From positions 1-64,000 of the forward strand of contig JAEWUM010000029.1 in the NCBI GenBank assembly GCA_023459355.1: a DNA stretch of 64,000 nucleotides, read 5' to 3'. The notes beneath the pieces were generated by a model that searched no databases, was not told where the DNA came from, and saw only the letters and a program-made list of their open reading frames with translations. Positions 34,760 to 42,202 of this stretch are shown in pieces (position 1 is the first letter of the stretch; every line of letters starts with the position of its first letter). The stretch is from Bacteroidota bacterium (GTDB lineage Bacteria > Bacteroidota > Bacteroidia > Bacteroidales > Paludibacteraceae). The translations under genes were made by a program, and so were the position numbers.

Positions 34760-34941
34760 AATTGAGCCAAGTGTAGGCCATCGGGGGGGCTTCGGCGCTG
34801 CGCTTCTCGCAATGACAGGGGGCTGCCAGAGGCAGCAAGGTTTTGTAACCAGTAAGCTTGCTTACTGGATTAAGGTAAATACCATCAACCCGAGCTGCCG
34901 TAGGTAGCGAACTATAGACAAAAACATAATAATGATAAAAT
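34760..34941 (+). other. Structured leader of the ECF S-component gene
   Basis: The leader contains an R1 copy in inverse orientation (34779-34822). Three hairpins follow: GCTGCC-AGA-GGCAGC, CCAGTAAG-CTTGCTTACTGG and GCTGCC-GTA-GGTAGC. The first and third share a stem sequence. I cannot match it to a known riboswitch class; it may be regulatory or just another repeat type. Confidence 0.4.
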
Positions 34942-35541
34942 ATGAAAACCACTGCAACTTACCACAACCTCAGCTTCACAGAAGCTAAAACTTATTTATT
35001 TGCGACTTTATTCGTCGCAGGCAACATCATCCTGCCTCAACTGGCGCATTTTGTGCCCAACGGCGGACCGATGTTGTTACCTATCTATTTCTTCACCCTG
35101 ATTGCCGCGTATAAATTCGGTATCAGAACAGGAATGCTAACGGCTATTTTGTCGCCGGTTATCAACTCGCTGCTCTTTGGCATGCCTATGTTAGCCATGC
35201 TCCCAATTATCTTAATTAAATCATCTCTGCTGGCCATTGCTGCCTCGTCATTGCGAGGAGCAACGCGACGAAGCAACCTCATCGAAAATGCACTCAGCAA
35301 ATTAAATGTGCCGTCATTGCGAGGCGGCGAAGCCACCGAGGCAACCCCCCGATGGCCTGCACTTAGCTTGGTTTCCTCATTACTCATCATCGTACTCTCA
35401 TACCAAATCGTTGGCACCCTCATCGAATGGGCTTTCGTGAAAGACTTCTTCGTCGCCGTGCAGGACTTCAGAATTGGCTTGCCGGGGATGGCGTTGCAGG
35501 TCGTTGGGGGGTGGTTGATTTTGACGAGGTTTCGGAGATAA
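34942..35541 (+). CDS. ECF transporter S component-like membrane protein with two repeat-encoded inserts
   Basis: The 199-residue membrane protein has four hydrophobic segments before residue 100 and two after 145, as in substrate-binding S components of energy-coupling-factor vitamin transporters (NGGPMLLPIYFFTLIAAY, then SPVINSLLFGMPMLAMLP). Residues 102-112 (SLRGATRRSNL) and 124-135 (SLRGGEATEATP) are translated R1 repeats, inserted in frame into one loop. Without them the protein is about the usual 165 residues. Substrate unknown; no EcfA/T gene is close. Confidence 0.7.
   Translation: MKTTATYHNLSFTEAKTYLFATLFVAGNIILPQLAHFVPNGGPMLLPIYFFTLIAAYKFGIRTGMLTAILSPVINSLLFGMPMLAMLPIILIKSSLLAIAASSLRGATRRSNLIENALSKLNVPSLRGGEATEATPRWPALSLVSSLLIIVLSYQIVGTLIEWAFVKDFFVAVQDFRIGLPGMALQVVGGWLILTRFRR
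35245..35350 (+). repeat. Two R1 repeats inside a coding region
   Basis: R1 units at 35245-35280 and 35312-35350 lie in plus orientation within the S-component gene. Both keep the reading frame and encode SLRG-type peptides. Confidence 0.9.
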
Positions 35542-35552
35542 ACAACGGAGTG

Positions 35553-35935
35553 CGTACTGTCAGGGGGTTGCTTTGCTGCGCTCGCAATGACGGGTTAAAC
35601 AACGGAGTGCCTACTATCAGGGGGTTGCTACGGCGGCAAAGCCGCCTCGCAATGACGGTGTGTTGATTGGGGGCATATATACGTCGCAACTGGTTTAGCG
35701 GACTTATTAAGTGATTTGCAGCGACGGTTTCGACGGACAATAGCGCCCGTCGTGCAAATAAGATGATGGTTTGTGCAAATTTGAACGACGGGTATTTATT
35801 GTAATGCGATGGCCCCGTCATTGCGAGGAGCGAAGCGACGAAGCAACCCCCTGATCGCCTGCACTTGGTTATTAATCGCGCGTCATTGCGAGGAGCGTAG
35901 CGACGAAGCAACCCCCTCAAAACCCGTACTTGGTT
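35553..35935. repeat. Composite palindrome R1-R1-R2-R1-R1
   Basis: This 411-base gap holds two R1 units in minus orientation (about 35565-35600 and 35618-35658), an R2 core (about 35678-35805, with GCGACGG and CGCCCGTCG) and two R1 units in plus orientation (about 35813-35853 and 35880-35915). The R1 arms face each other across R2, so the whole stretch could fold as one large hairpin. The tips carry GCACTTGGTTATTAA. I see no gene here. Confidence 0.85.
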
Positions 35936-35953
35936 ATTAAACACGACATAAAA

Positions 35954-36349
35954 ATGGAAAAAGACTTTAATGAGGTATTAACACGTTTCCGTGACATCGA
36001 CATCCCGGAAGAGTTCGACATCATCGTGGCCATAGCAAACGGAGGCATTATTCCGGCGGGGATACTGAATCAACGTTTGAACATAGAATTTCAAACCATC
36101 AAAATCAATCTGCGCGATCCCGCACAGCGACCCAAATACGATGCGCCCAAACTGATGAGTCCGGTCGATTTTGATTTTGCAGGCAAAAGATTATTATTAG
36201 TGGATGACCGCATCAAAACCGGCTCCACCATCAAATTAGCCAAAGAAATACTGAAAGATGCTGCCGTTATCAAAACCTTTGCCGTAAACGGGAATGCCGA
36301 TTATGCGCTGTATAATGAAACGTGTTTCAGGTTTCCGTGGTTGATTTAA
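35954..36349 (+). CDS. Phosphoribosyltransferase domain protein
   Basis: The 131-residue protein has a type I phosphoribosyltransferase fold, with the PRPP-binding loop LLLVDDRIKTGSTI near residues 78-91 and an early IVAIANGGIIPAG loop. It is shorter than nucleotide-salvage enzymes and lacks an obvious hood domain, so the substrate is unknown. The ATG at 35954 follows the tip of an R1 repeat directly, so part of its upstream control may lie in the repeat. The stop is followed at once by the word-repeat hairpin at 36351. Confidence 0.78.
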   Translation: MEKDFNEVLTRFRDIDIPEEFDIIVAIANGGIIPAGILNQRLNIEFQTIKINLRDPAQRPKYDAPKLMSPVDFDFAGKRLLLVDDRIKTGSTIKLAKEILKDAAVIKTFAVNGNADYALYNETCFRFPWLI

Positions 36350-36350
36350 T

Positions 36351-36431
36351 AGTCAACAGTCTACGGTCTACAGTCAACAGTCGGGGCACTGCAAACTGAT
36401 GACCGTAGACCGTAGACTGTTGACCGTAGAC
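36351..36431. repeat. Word-repeat hairpin upstream of the four-helix-bundle gene
   Basis: Two arms made of GTCTACGGTC/GTCAACAGTC words (36351-36382 and 36401-36431) pair perfectly over 20 bases, leaving a short loop. The right arm recurs as a direct copy at 36791-36832, after the gene. Confidence 0.85.
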
Positions 36432-36446
36432 TTAACAATAAAAAAT

Positions 36447-36812
36447 ATGAGAAATTTTGAAAGTTTGATAGTTTGGAAAGAGTCCAGACTGTTAGTTAGA
36501 GATGTTTACATACTAATGAAGAACTGTAAAGATTACAGTTTAAAAGACCAGATACAAAGAGCATCTGTGTCAATCATGAACAATATTGCAGAAGGTTCAG
36601 AATCAGGATCTGATATTCATTTCATCAGATATTTGAATATTTCCAAAGCAAGTTGTGCAGAGGTCAGAAGTATGTTTTATATTTGTGAAGATATAGCTAT
36701 CTGCACACCAGAAGAAGCTGAGATGTTCAGAGATAAAATAACTAAAATTATAACAAGGATACAAAAACTAATTAATTACTTAAAACAGCAGACCGCAGAC
36801 CGCAGACTGTAG
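36447..36812 (+). CDS. Four-helix bundle protein (S23/23S rRNA IVS-type)
   Basis: The 121-residue all-helical protein has the S23/four-helix-bundle pattern: ESLIVWKESRLLVRDVYIL, YSLKDQIQRASVSIMNNIAEG, IRYLNISKASCAEVRSMFYI, then a last helix. The family occurs in 23S rRNA intervening sequences and is related to accessory proteins of diversity-generating retroelements. The ATG at 36447 is chosen since upstream codons come from repeats. The last residues (QQTADRRL) and the stop are encoded by the downstream word repeat. Flanking 35-40 base direct repeats make it look like a small transposed cassette. Confidence 0.85.
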   Translation: MRNFESLIVWKESRLLVRDVYILMKNCKDYSLKDQIQRASVSIMNNIAEGSESGSDIHFIRYLNISKASCAEVRSMFYICEDIAICTPEEAEMFRDKITKIITRIQKLINYLKQQTADRRL

Positions 36813-36832
36813 ACTGTAGACTGTAGACTTAA
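36791..36832 (+). repeat. Direct word-repeat copy after the four-helix-bundle gene
   Basis: The sequence GACCGCAGACCGCAGACTGT, followed by further AGACTGT words and CTTAA, closely matches 36401-36435. Each copy ends about ten or fewer bases ahead of an ATG: 36447 for the first, 36836 for this one. Confidence 0.85.
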
Positions 36833-36835
36833 ATT

Positions 36836-37783
36836 ATGAACCGCCGCAACTTCCTTAAATCCATTGCCCTCACGGGGGCGGCCATCACAATCACAGAGAG
36901 TGGTGCCACGACTTTAATGTCACAACATTTCAACAGTGCCGCCGGGGCATCCGGCGCGAGTGCGTATGATCTGGTAGCTGTACTGGGTGGAGAACCTGTA
37001 ACCATGTTCCGCAGGGCCATTACCGAAATGGGTGGCATGGGTAAGTTTATTTCGAAGGGGCAGAAAGTGGCCGTGAAACCTAACATCGGCTGGGATAAGA
37101 CGCCGGAACTGGCAGCCAATACCAACCCGGAACTGATACGTGAAATTGTGAAACAATGTTTCGATGCCGGAGCTTCGGAAGTGGTGGTGTTCGATCATAC
37201 CTGCGACGACTGGCGCAAGTGTTATGCCAGCAGCGGCATTGAGGCTGCAGCAAAAGCTGCCGGTGCCAGGGTGGTACCGGCCGATCAGGAATCATACTAC
37301 AAACAGGTGTCTTTGCCGAAAGGAAAATCGCTTAAAACAGCCAAGGTACACGAAGCCATTTTGAATGCCGATGTGTGGATCAATGTTCCTGTTCTCAAAA
37401 ATCATGGTGGCGCCAAAATGAGCATTTCGATGAAAAACCTTATGGGCATCGTGTGGGACAGGCGTTTCTTCCATGCCAACAACCTGCAACAGTGCATTGC
37501 CGACATCAGCACTATCAGCAAAAAACCGGTACTGAACGTGGTGGATGCATACCGGCTGATGAAGAATAATGGTCCACGGGGGCGCTCGGAAGCTGATGTG
37601 GTATTATCCAAAGGCTTGTTTATCTCACAAGACATGGTTGCCGTTGACACCGCCGCTACCAACTTCTTCAACCAGGTACGCGACATGCCCCTGGCAGATG
37701 TAGCTCATATCGGCATCGGGGCCGCGATGAACATTGGAACGATGGAGTTGGAAAAGCTGAAGATTAAAAGAGTTAAGATATAA
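36836..37783 (+). CDS. DUF362 domain protein with Tat signal
   Basis: The 315-residue protein opens with a twin-arginine signal (NRRNFLKSIALTGAAITI). The DUF362 domain follows, with VAVKPNIGWDK near residue 80, VFDHTCDDWRKCY, WINVPVLKNHGGAKMSISMKNLMG and MVAVDTAATNFF. DUF362 proteins are thought to bind metals or take part in redox and iron-sulfur pathways; the reaction is not known. The gene precedes, with a repeat-filled gap, a membrane polyferredoxin (38217-39848), and the two may form a periplasmic electron-transfer unit. Confidence 0.82.
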   Translation: MNRRNFLKSIALTGAAITITESGATTLMSQHFNSAAGASGASAYDLVAVLGGEPVTMFRRAITEMGGMGKFISKGQKVAVKPNIGWDKTPELAANTNPELIREIVKQCFDAGASEVVVFDHTCDDWRKCYASSGIEAAAKAAGARVVPADQESYYKQVSLPKGKSLKTAKVHEAILNADVWINVPVLKNHGGAKMSISMKNLMGIVWDRRFFHANNLQQCIADISTISKKPVLNVVDAYRLMKNNGPRGRSEADVVLSKGLFISQDMVAVDTAATNFFNQVRDMPLADVAHIGIGAAMNIGTMELEKLKIKRVKI

Positions 37784-37795
37784 GATATAATCGAG

Positions 37796-38190
37796 CCAGT
37801 GTAGACTTTCAGGGGGTTGCTTCGTCGCTTCGCGACTCGCAATGACGGGGCTGAACAACGGAGTGCAGACTTTGAGGAGTTTGCTTCGTCGCTTCGCGAC
37901 TCGCAATGACGGGGCGTTGATTAGCGATAATATTTCGTCGCGCGAGTTATTGCGAACTTATCGGGTGATTTGCAGCGACGGTTTCGACGGACAATAGCGC
38001 CCGTCGTGCAAATAAGATGATGGTTTATGCAAATTTGGTCGACGGGTATTTATTATAATGCGATGGCCCCGTCATTGCGAGGAGTGCGCAGCACGACGAA
38101 GCAACCCCCTATTAAATCGCACTTGGTTATTAAACGCGCGTCATTGCGAGGAGCGAAGCGACGAGGCAACCCCCTGATAATCTGCAATCG
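37796..38190. repeat. Composite palindrome R1-R1-R2-R1-R1
   Basis: This is the second large composite and fills the 433-base gap before the polyferredoxin gene. R1 units in minus orientation (about 37810-37848, 37870-37915), an R2 core (about 37935-38065) and R1 units in plus orientation (about 38068-38110, 38138-38175) mirror the arrangement at 35553-35935. R2 here shares long exact stretches with that copy. No gene seen. Confidence 0.85.
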
Positions 38191-38216
38191 GTTTTTTAAT
38201 TAAAAAAATTAACACC

Positions 38217-39848
38217 ATGCTAAAAACAATCCGAATAACCCTATCATTGATCTTCTTCTCCCTCATCACAATCTTCTTTTTAGATTTCACGGGGAAGTTA
38301 CCACATGAATTTCACGCGATGGAGATGATACAATTTGTGCCGGCGCTGCTGGCGATGAACTGGATTATAATATTAGTCCTGCTGGTACTAACAGCCCTGT
38401 TCGGGCGGGTATACTGCTCCTCTATTTGTCCGCTGGGTATTTATCAGGACATCGTGAGCTGGTTTCGGAAAAGACTAACAAACAAGAAGCGCAGAAAAAG
38501 ATATAAATACCTGCAAGCCCTGAATATCCTGCGCTGGTCGTTCCTGGGGGCTACTATCATTGCTTTTTTGTTCGGGTTTTCATTTTTAGTCGGCTTACTC
38601 GATCCTTACAGCGCTTTTGGTCGCATACTGGTTCATGTTTTTAAACCAGCCTATTTGGCCGGGAATAATCTACTGGCATCTCTCCTGATTCCTGCCGGCA
38701 ACTTCACTTTCTACAAAGTAGGAGTTTACCTGCTCAGTCTGAGTTCTACGCTAATTGCGCTGGTCACCCTAGTCATAATCAGCATCATGGCCTGGCGAAA
38801 CGGCCGGATTTACTGCAATACGGTTTGTCCGGTAGGCACCCTGCTGGGTTTCATCAGCAAACATGCCCTTTACCAAATCCGGTTCGACTCCGAAAACTGT
38901 ACCCTCTGCGGCCGGTGCGCCCGTTCCTGCAAGGCATCCTGCATCGACTTCAAAAACATGACCGTAGATGCGTCAAGATGCATCAATTGTTTTAATTGCA
39001 TAGAAGAGTGTAAAGAAAGCGGACTTAAATATAAGCGGAAAGCGAAAAACGGAAAACGGAAAGCCGAGAACAACGCACCGTCATTGCGAGGAGTTCACAA
39101 AGTGAACAACGAAGCAACCTTATTATCAATCACACAGGGCTTTTCAACCCGTCGTTCTCCGCTTTCCGTTTTCCGTTTTCCGCTTTCCGCTTCCCGCCGC
39201 CGTTTCCTCACTTCCCTCTCCCTCACAGCTCTTGCTGCGGGCAAACTACTGGCGGATAAGACACTGCATTTGGGACCCCAAAAAAAGATAAGTCGTACAC
39301 AGCCGATCATGCCACCGGGAGCATTTAGCATAGAGAAATTTTCACGGCAATGCACCTCCTGCCACCTGTGCGTGAGCAAATGTCCGGCGCAGATCATTAA
39401 ACCGGCTTTCCTCGAATACGGTATCGGGGGCATGATGCAACCGATGTTGGATTTCAAACATCAGTTTTGTAACTACGACTGCACCATTTGTGCCGATGTT
39501 TGTCCGACCGGCGCCCTGGCCCACCTCGATCAGGAAACCAAGCACCACACCCAAATCGGCAGGGTACAACTATACCTCGAAAACTGCATCGTGTACACCG
39601 ACGAGACCAGTTGCGGCGCCTGTTCAGAGCATTGTCCCACCCAGGCAGTACACATGGTGCCCTACAAAGGACACCTCACCATCCCCGAAATCAATCCCGA
39701 AATCTGTGTCGGCTGTGGTGGCTGCGAGTTCATTTGTCCTTCACAACCCTGGAAAGCCATTTTCGTGGAAGGCATTACTTCGCACAAGACCATTGAGCTT
39801 AAAATCGAAGCAGTGGAGGAAGTGGAAGTTGATGGGTTTGGGTTTTGA
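38217..39848 (+). CDS. Membrane-bound 4Fe-4S polyferredoxin (NapH-like plus ferredoxin domain) with repeat insert
   Basis: The 543-residue protein begins with a NapH/YccM-like membrane part (five or so spans; CSSICPLGIYQD and CNTVCPVGTLLG) and two 4Fe-4S motifs (CTLCGRCARSCKASC, CINCFNCIEEC). After a linker there is a Tat-like SRRRFLTSLSLTALAAG and four more cluster motifs, for example CTSCHLCVSKCP and CVGCGGCEFICP. It likely passes electrons across or along the membrane, perhaps to the DUF362 protein. Residues ~273-325 are encoded by an inverted word repeat (39035-39190) with an R1 copy in its loop, all in frame. Confidence 0.82.
   Translation: MLKTIRITLSLIFFSLITIFFLDFTGKLPHEFHAMEMIQFVPALLAMNWIIILVLLVLTALFGRVYCSSICPLGIYQDIVSWFRKRLTNKKRRKRYKYLQALNILRWSFLGATIIAFLFGFSFLVGLLDPYSAFGRILVHVFKPAYLAGNNLLASLLIPAGNFTFYKVGVYLLSLSSTLIALVTLVIISIMAWRNGRIYCNTVCPVGTLLGFISKHALYQIRFDSENCTLCGRCARSCKASCIDFKNMTVDASRCINCFNCIEECKESGLKYKRKAKNGKRKAENNAPSLRGVHKVNNEATLLSITQGFSTRRSPLSVFRFPLSASRRRFLTSLSLTALAAGKLLADKTLHLGPQKKISRTQPIMPPGAFSIEKFSRQCTSCHLCVSKCPAQIIKPAFLEYGIGGMMQPMLDFKHQFCNYDCTICADVCPTGALAHLDQETKHHTQIGRVQLYLENCIVYTDETSCGACSEHCPTQAVHMVPYKGHLTIPEINPEICVGCGGCEFICPSQPWKAIFVEGITSHKTIELKIEAVEEVEVDGFGF
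39035..39190. repeat. Inverted word repeat with R1 in its loop, inside the polyferredoxin gene
   Basis: Arms 39035-39075 and 39150-39190 (GCGGAAAGCG / ACGGAAAACGGAAAG words) are complementary at about 38 of 41 positions. The loop holds an R1 unit (39077-39119). Its 156 bases equal 52 codons, so the frame is kept. Confidence 0.9.
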
Positions 39849-40115
39849 TGTCGCTTCGCTCACTTTGTGAGCTCCTCGCAATGACGGTGTGTCGATTAGC
39901 GGCAATATTACGTCGCACTAGTTTTTTGCAAACTGATTAAGTGATTTGCAGCGATGGTTCAAGGGACAATAGCGCCCGTCGCTGCAAATAAGGTGATGGT
40001 TTGTACAAATTTGGGCGACGGGTAATATTAATAAAGCATAATTTGTCATCCCGAGCGAAGCGAGGGAACTAAGAATCCAGCAAAATTTGTCATCCCGAGC
40101 ATAGCGAGGGAACTA
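39848..40115. repeat. Composite R1-R2-R3-R3
   Basis: An inverse R1 unit (about 39850-39886) is followed by an R2 core (about 39896-40030) and two R3 units (GTCATCCCGAGCGAAGCGAG, about 40044-40075 and 40088-40115). The last base of the polyferredoxin stop touches the first repeat. This fills the 270-base gap; no gene. Confidence 0.82.
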
Positions 40116-40118
40116 GCT

Positions 40119-40409
40119 TTAACAATGAGGATCTAATTCATTCCATTGAGAATTTTTCAAGTTGATAAGATTAAGCTTTTTATCCCTTGAGTAAGCTTTT
40201 ATTTGTTTTTCACGAGCAATTGCATGTTCGATATAATCGTATATTTCAAAGTATATAAGCTTGTTTACATGATACCTTTTAGTGAATCCTTCATGCAAAC
40301 CTTTTTTATGTTCATTAACTCGACGAACAAGATCATTTGTAACTCCCACATAAAGAACTTTATTGTTTTTAGTGGTTAAAATGTAAACATAATAGATGTG
40401 TATTTTCAT
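40119..40409 (-). CDS. GIY-YIG nuclease family protein
   Basis: The 96-residue single-domain GIY-YIG protein has YVYILTTKNNKVLYVGVTND, where YVY and YVG stand in the GIY and YIG positions. Arg at LVRRVNEHKKG and Glu at HAIAREKQIK match the catalytic Arg and Glu of the fold. The ATG at 40409 is chosen because the longer frame is built from an R2-like fragment. The 3' end abuts an R3 repeat. Proteins of this UPF0213-type group are common in Bacteroidota, and their role is unclear. A partial second member opens the window at base 1. Confidence 0.82.
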   Translation of the reverse strand: MKIHIYYVYILTTKNNKVLYVGVTNDLVRRVNEHKKGLHEGFTKRYHVNKLIYFEIYDYIEHAIAREKQIKAYSRDKKLNLINLKNSQWNELDPHC

Positions 40410-40419
40410 AACTAAAATC

Positions 40420-40480
40420 TTGCACCCGTCGCAATGAGTACCAATACAATTACTACAATCTGTTCCGACGGGTATTATTA
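40420..40480. repeat. Partial R2-like fragment
   Basis: ACCCGTCGC followed, about 50 bases on, by CCGACGGGTATTATT resembles the two ends of an R2 core but with a different middle. It lies between the GIY-YIG gene and the IS110 transposase gene. Confidence 0.55.
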
Positions 40481-40546
40481 TAACATTCTCACCTGTCATC
40501 TCGAATTCTATGTTTAAATCCAAATTATTTATGTTAAAAAAATAAA

Positions 40547-41569
40547 TTACGCACAATCCGCAAACGGATTTAAATAATTTTCTCTGTAAGGAATCCTGTT
40601 ATTCACGACCGCAAAAATGCGATGGATAAGTTTGTTCCTTACATTATTTATTACTATCCGGTCTTTTTTGCCTTGAGCAATTTTCCGGGTGTAATAAGCC
40701 GTGAGTTCTTTGTCATATTGCACAGCGCATCTAGCACACTGAGTCAACAGGGTTTTAATTTCCTTGTTAGCCAATTGGCTTATGTGATTTCCTTTATTTA
40801 TGCTGGTTCCTGATGTTTTTTCAAAGGGAACCACACCACAATAACACGCAAGCTGCCGGGCTGTTTTAAACGCCTCAAAATTATTCGTGTGGATTATTAA
40901 AGCAATAGCCGTAATCATTCCTACACCTTTAATAGAAACCACTAAAAGATAATTCTCCTTTAAATCTCCCGACATAATAACCTGGTGCATCTTAGTTTCT
41001 ATAACTTCAATTTCCTTTTTGATACCGTTAATATTATGTTGACTGTTCTCAAAAACAAGGCGTGAAGTTGGGTCCCTATTTATCACGCGTCGTGTTTCTT
41101 TGGCCGAGACTTCAAGAGAAACTTTATTCTTAACCAAACGTCCTCTGTAAGCTAATAAAAGACGAAGAGATTCGATATCTTTGTTTGCAGGCTTACACGC
41201 CACTGCTTTGTCTTCAAACCGCAAAGCATAACGAGCAATTTCAAGAGAATCAATCTTGTCTGTTTTGGCTCGTTTTATACCCCAGGAACATTTTATTTGT
41301 AAAGGATTTTCCAACCAAATAAATAATTTCTTTTTGATTAGAAAGTCCGCCAAGGAGCGGCTGTAAAGACCGGTATGTTCTCCACAAAACAACCAATTTT
41401 CTTTGGGAACATTCGATAGTTTGCTCACCCATCTAAGGAATTCGTTAAATCCTTGTTTCTCATTTAAAAAGATCGCCTGTGTAAAATCTTGTTGATCTAT
41501 GCTTGTAAGCACAGTCACATCGAATTTACGCTTTGAAAAGTCAATTCCAATAAATAAAAACTTTTTCAT
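40547..41569 (-). CDS. IS110 family transposase
   Basis: The 340-residue protein has an IS110-type N-terminal RuvC-like (DEDD) domain (FIGIDFSKRKFDV, GEHTGLYS, KTDKIDSLEIARYA) and the C-terminal transposase_20 domain (VVSIKGVGMITAIALI, CYCGVVPFEKTSGTSINKG, with the serine-bearing segment). The frame is intact, so it may be active. IS110 enzymes use a bridge RNA to choose donor and target. A structured noncoding stretch directly upstream (41597-41756) fits that role. Confidence 0.92.
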   Translation of the reverse strand: MKKFLFIGIDFSKRKFDVTVLTSIDQQDFTQAIFLNEKQGFNEFLRWVSKLSNVPKENWLFCGEHTGLYSRSLADFLIKKKLFIWLENPLQIKCSWGIKRAKTDKIDSLEIARYALRFEDKAVACKPANKDIESLRLLLAYRGRLVKNKVSLEVSAKETRRVINRDPTSRLVFENSQHNINGIKKEIEVIETKMHQVIMSGDLKENYLLVVSIKGVGMITAIALIIHTNNFEAFKTARQLACYCGVVPFEKTSGTSINKGNHISQLANKEIKTLLTQCARCAVQYDKELTAYYTRKIAQGKKDRIVINNVRNKLIHRIFAVVNNRIPYRENYLNPFADCA

Positions 41570-41596
41570 ACTTTTGCTTTTTAAAGTTTTAAGTTT

Positions 41597-41756
41597 GGAA
41601 TTAACCGATAAAACTGCCTGTACTAATACCCTTAATAGGCTTTGAAACCTAATATTCTATCTGGTATTTGCAGTTTGACCCTTAAAGTCTGATTCGAGAT
41701 GTAGAGTTTTTTCTCTGCAGCGCAGCATAGTTCACTTTTAAGGATCGGTTAATTCC
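41597..41756 (-). ncRNA. Candidate IS110 bridge RNA
   Basis: A perfect 13-base inverted repeat (GGAATTAACCGAT at 41597-41609, ATCGGTTAATTCC at 41744-41756) encloses 134 bases just upstream of the transposase start. The enclosed part has further small palindromes, for example CTCTGCAGCGCAG. Position, strand and size suit the bridge RNA found in the left end of IS110-group elements. The loops that would pair with donor and target were not resolved. Confidence 0.6.
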
Positions 41757-41814
41757 TTCTTTTATACAACAAAAGTAAAAAACTAACCTTAATAATTTTT
41801 AAACTGCAAACTAA

Positions 41815-42095
41815 GGGAGTGAAACGAGAGATCTGGTTCCCTCGCTTCTGGATGACAATGATTCTCACTAGTTCCCTCGCTTCGCTCGGGATGACAACAA
41901 TTCCGTAAAGTCAAATACCGTCGCACCATCTTTCGCTGTATGATAAAATTATTTACGGCGACGGTTCGGGACCCTTAGCACCCGTCGCTGCAAAGATAAA
42001 ATTGTTTTTACAGACTTTGGGCGACGGGTAATATTTATTAAGCAAAATTTGTCATCCCGAGCATAGCGAGGGAACTAAGAATCAACTCCTGAATC
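41815..42095. repeat. Composite R3-R2-R3
   Basis: R3 units in one orientation (about 41821-41905) are followed by an R2 core (about 41925-42030; GCGACGG-TTCGGGACCCTTAGCA-CCGTCGC is its clearest hairpin) and an opposed R3 unit (42050-42085). It shows that R3 can replace R1 as the arm around R2. Together with the IS left end it fills the 633-base gap upstream of hpt. Confidence 0.82.
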
Positions 42096-42140
42096 GTACT
42101 ATTCACTATTCGCTTTTTTTCAAGTCTCAACTTTTTTTTC

Positions 42141-42148
42141 TACTTTTG
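42141..42148 (+). promoter_or_regulatory. -7 box of hpt promoter
   Basis: TACTTTTG fits TAnnTTTG, with a T-rich -33 region about 20 bases upstream. The start would fall near 42155, about 48 bases ahead of hpt. Confidence 0.6.
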
Positions 42149-42202
42149 TCGCAATTTTTTACGATTTTGCCGTAATATTTTTAAATTTTAAAACCCATCA
42201 TC

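Larger units (their letters stand above)
40540..41800 (-). mobile_element. IS110-type insertion sequence (ends approximate)
   Basis: The element comprises the transposase gene and about 200 bases of upstream noncoding DNA. IS110 elements lack terminal inverted repeats, so exact ends cannot be set from one copy. It lies within a zone dense in R2 and R3 repeats, which sit on both sides. Confidence 0.7.

Noticed and set aside
34823..34941. Cobalamin, TPP or preQ1 riboswitch
   Set aside because: Hairpins are clear but none of the conserved core sequences of these classes was found.
36350..36446. Upstream start for the four-helix-bundle protein at 36399
   Set aside because: Those codons are word repeat (TVDRRLLTVD) and lie in the hairpin arm.
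40410..40556. N-terminal extension of the GIY-YIG protein
   Set aside because: The region is an R2-like repeat fragment and precedes the conserved start of the domain.
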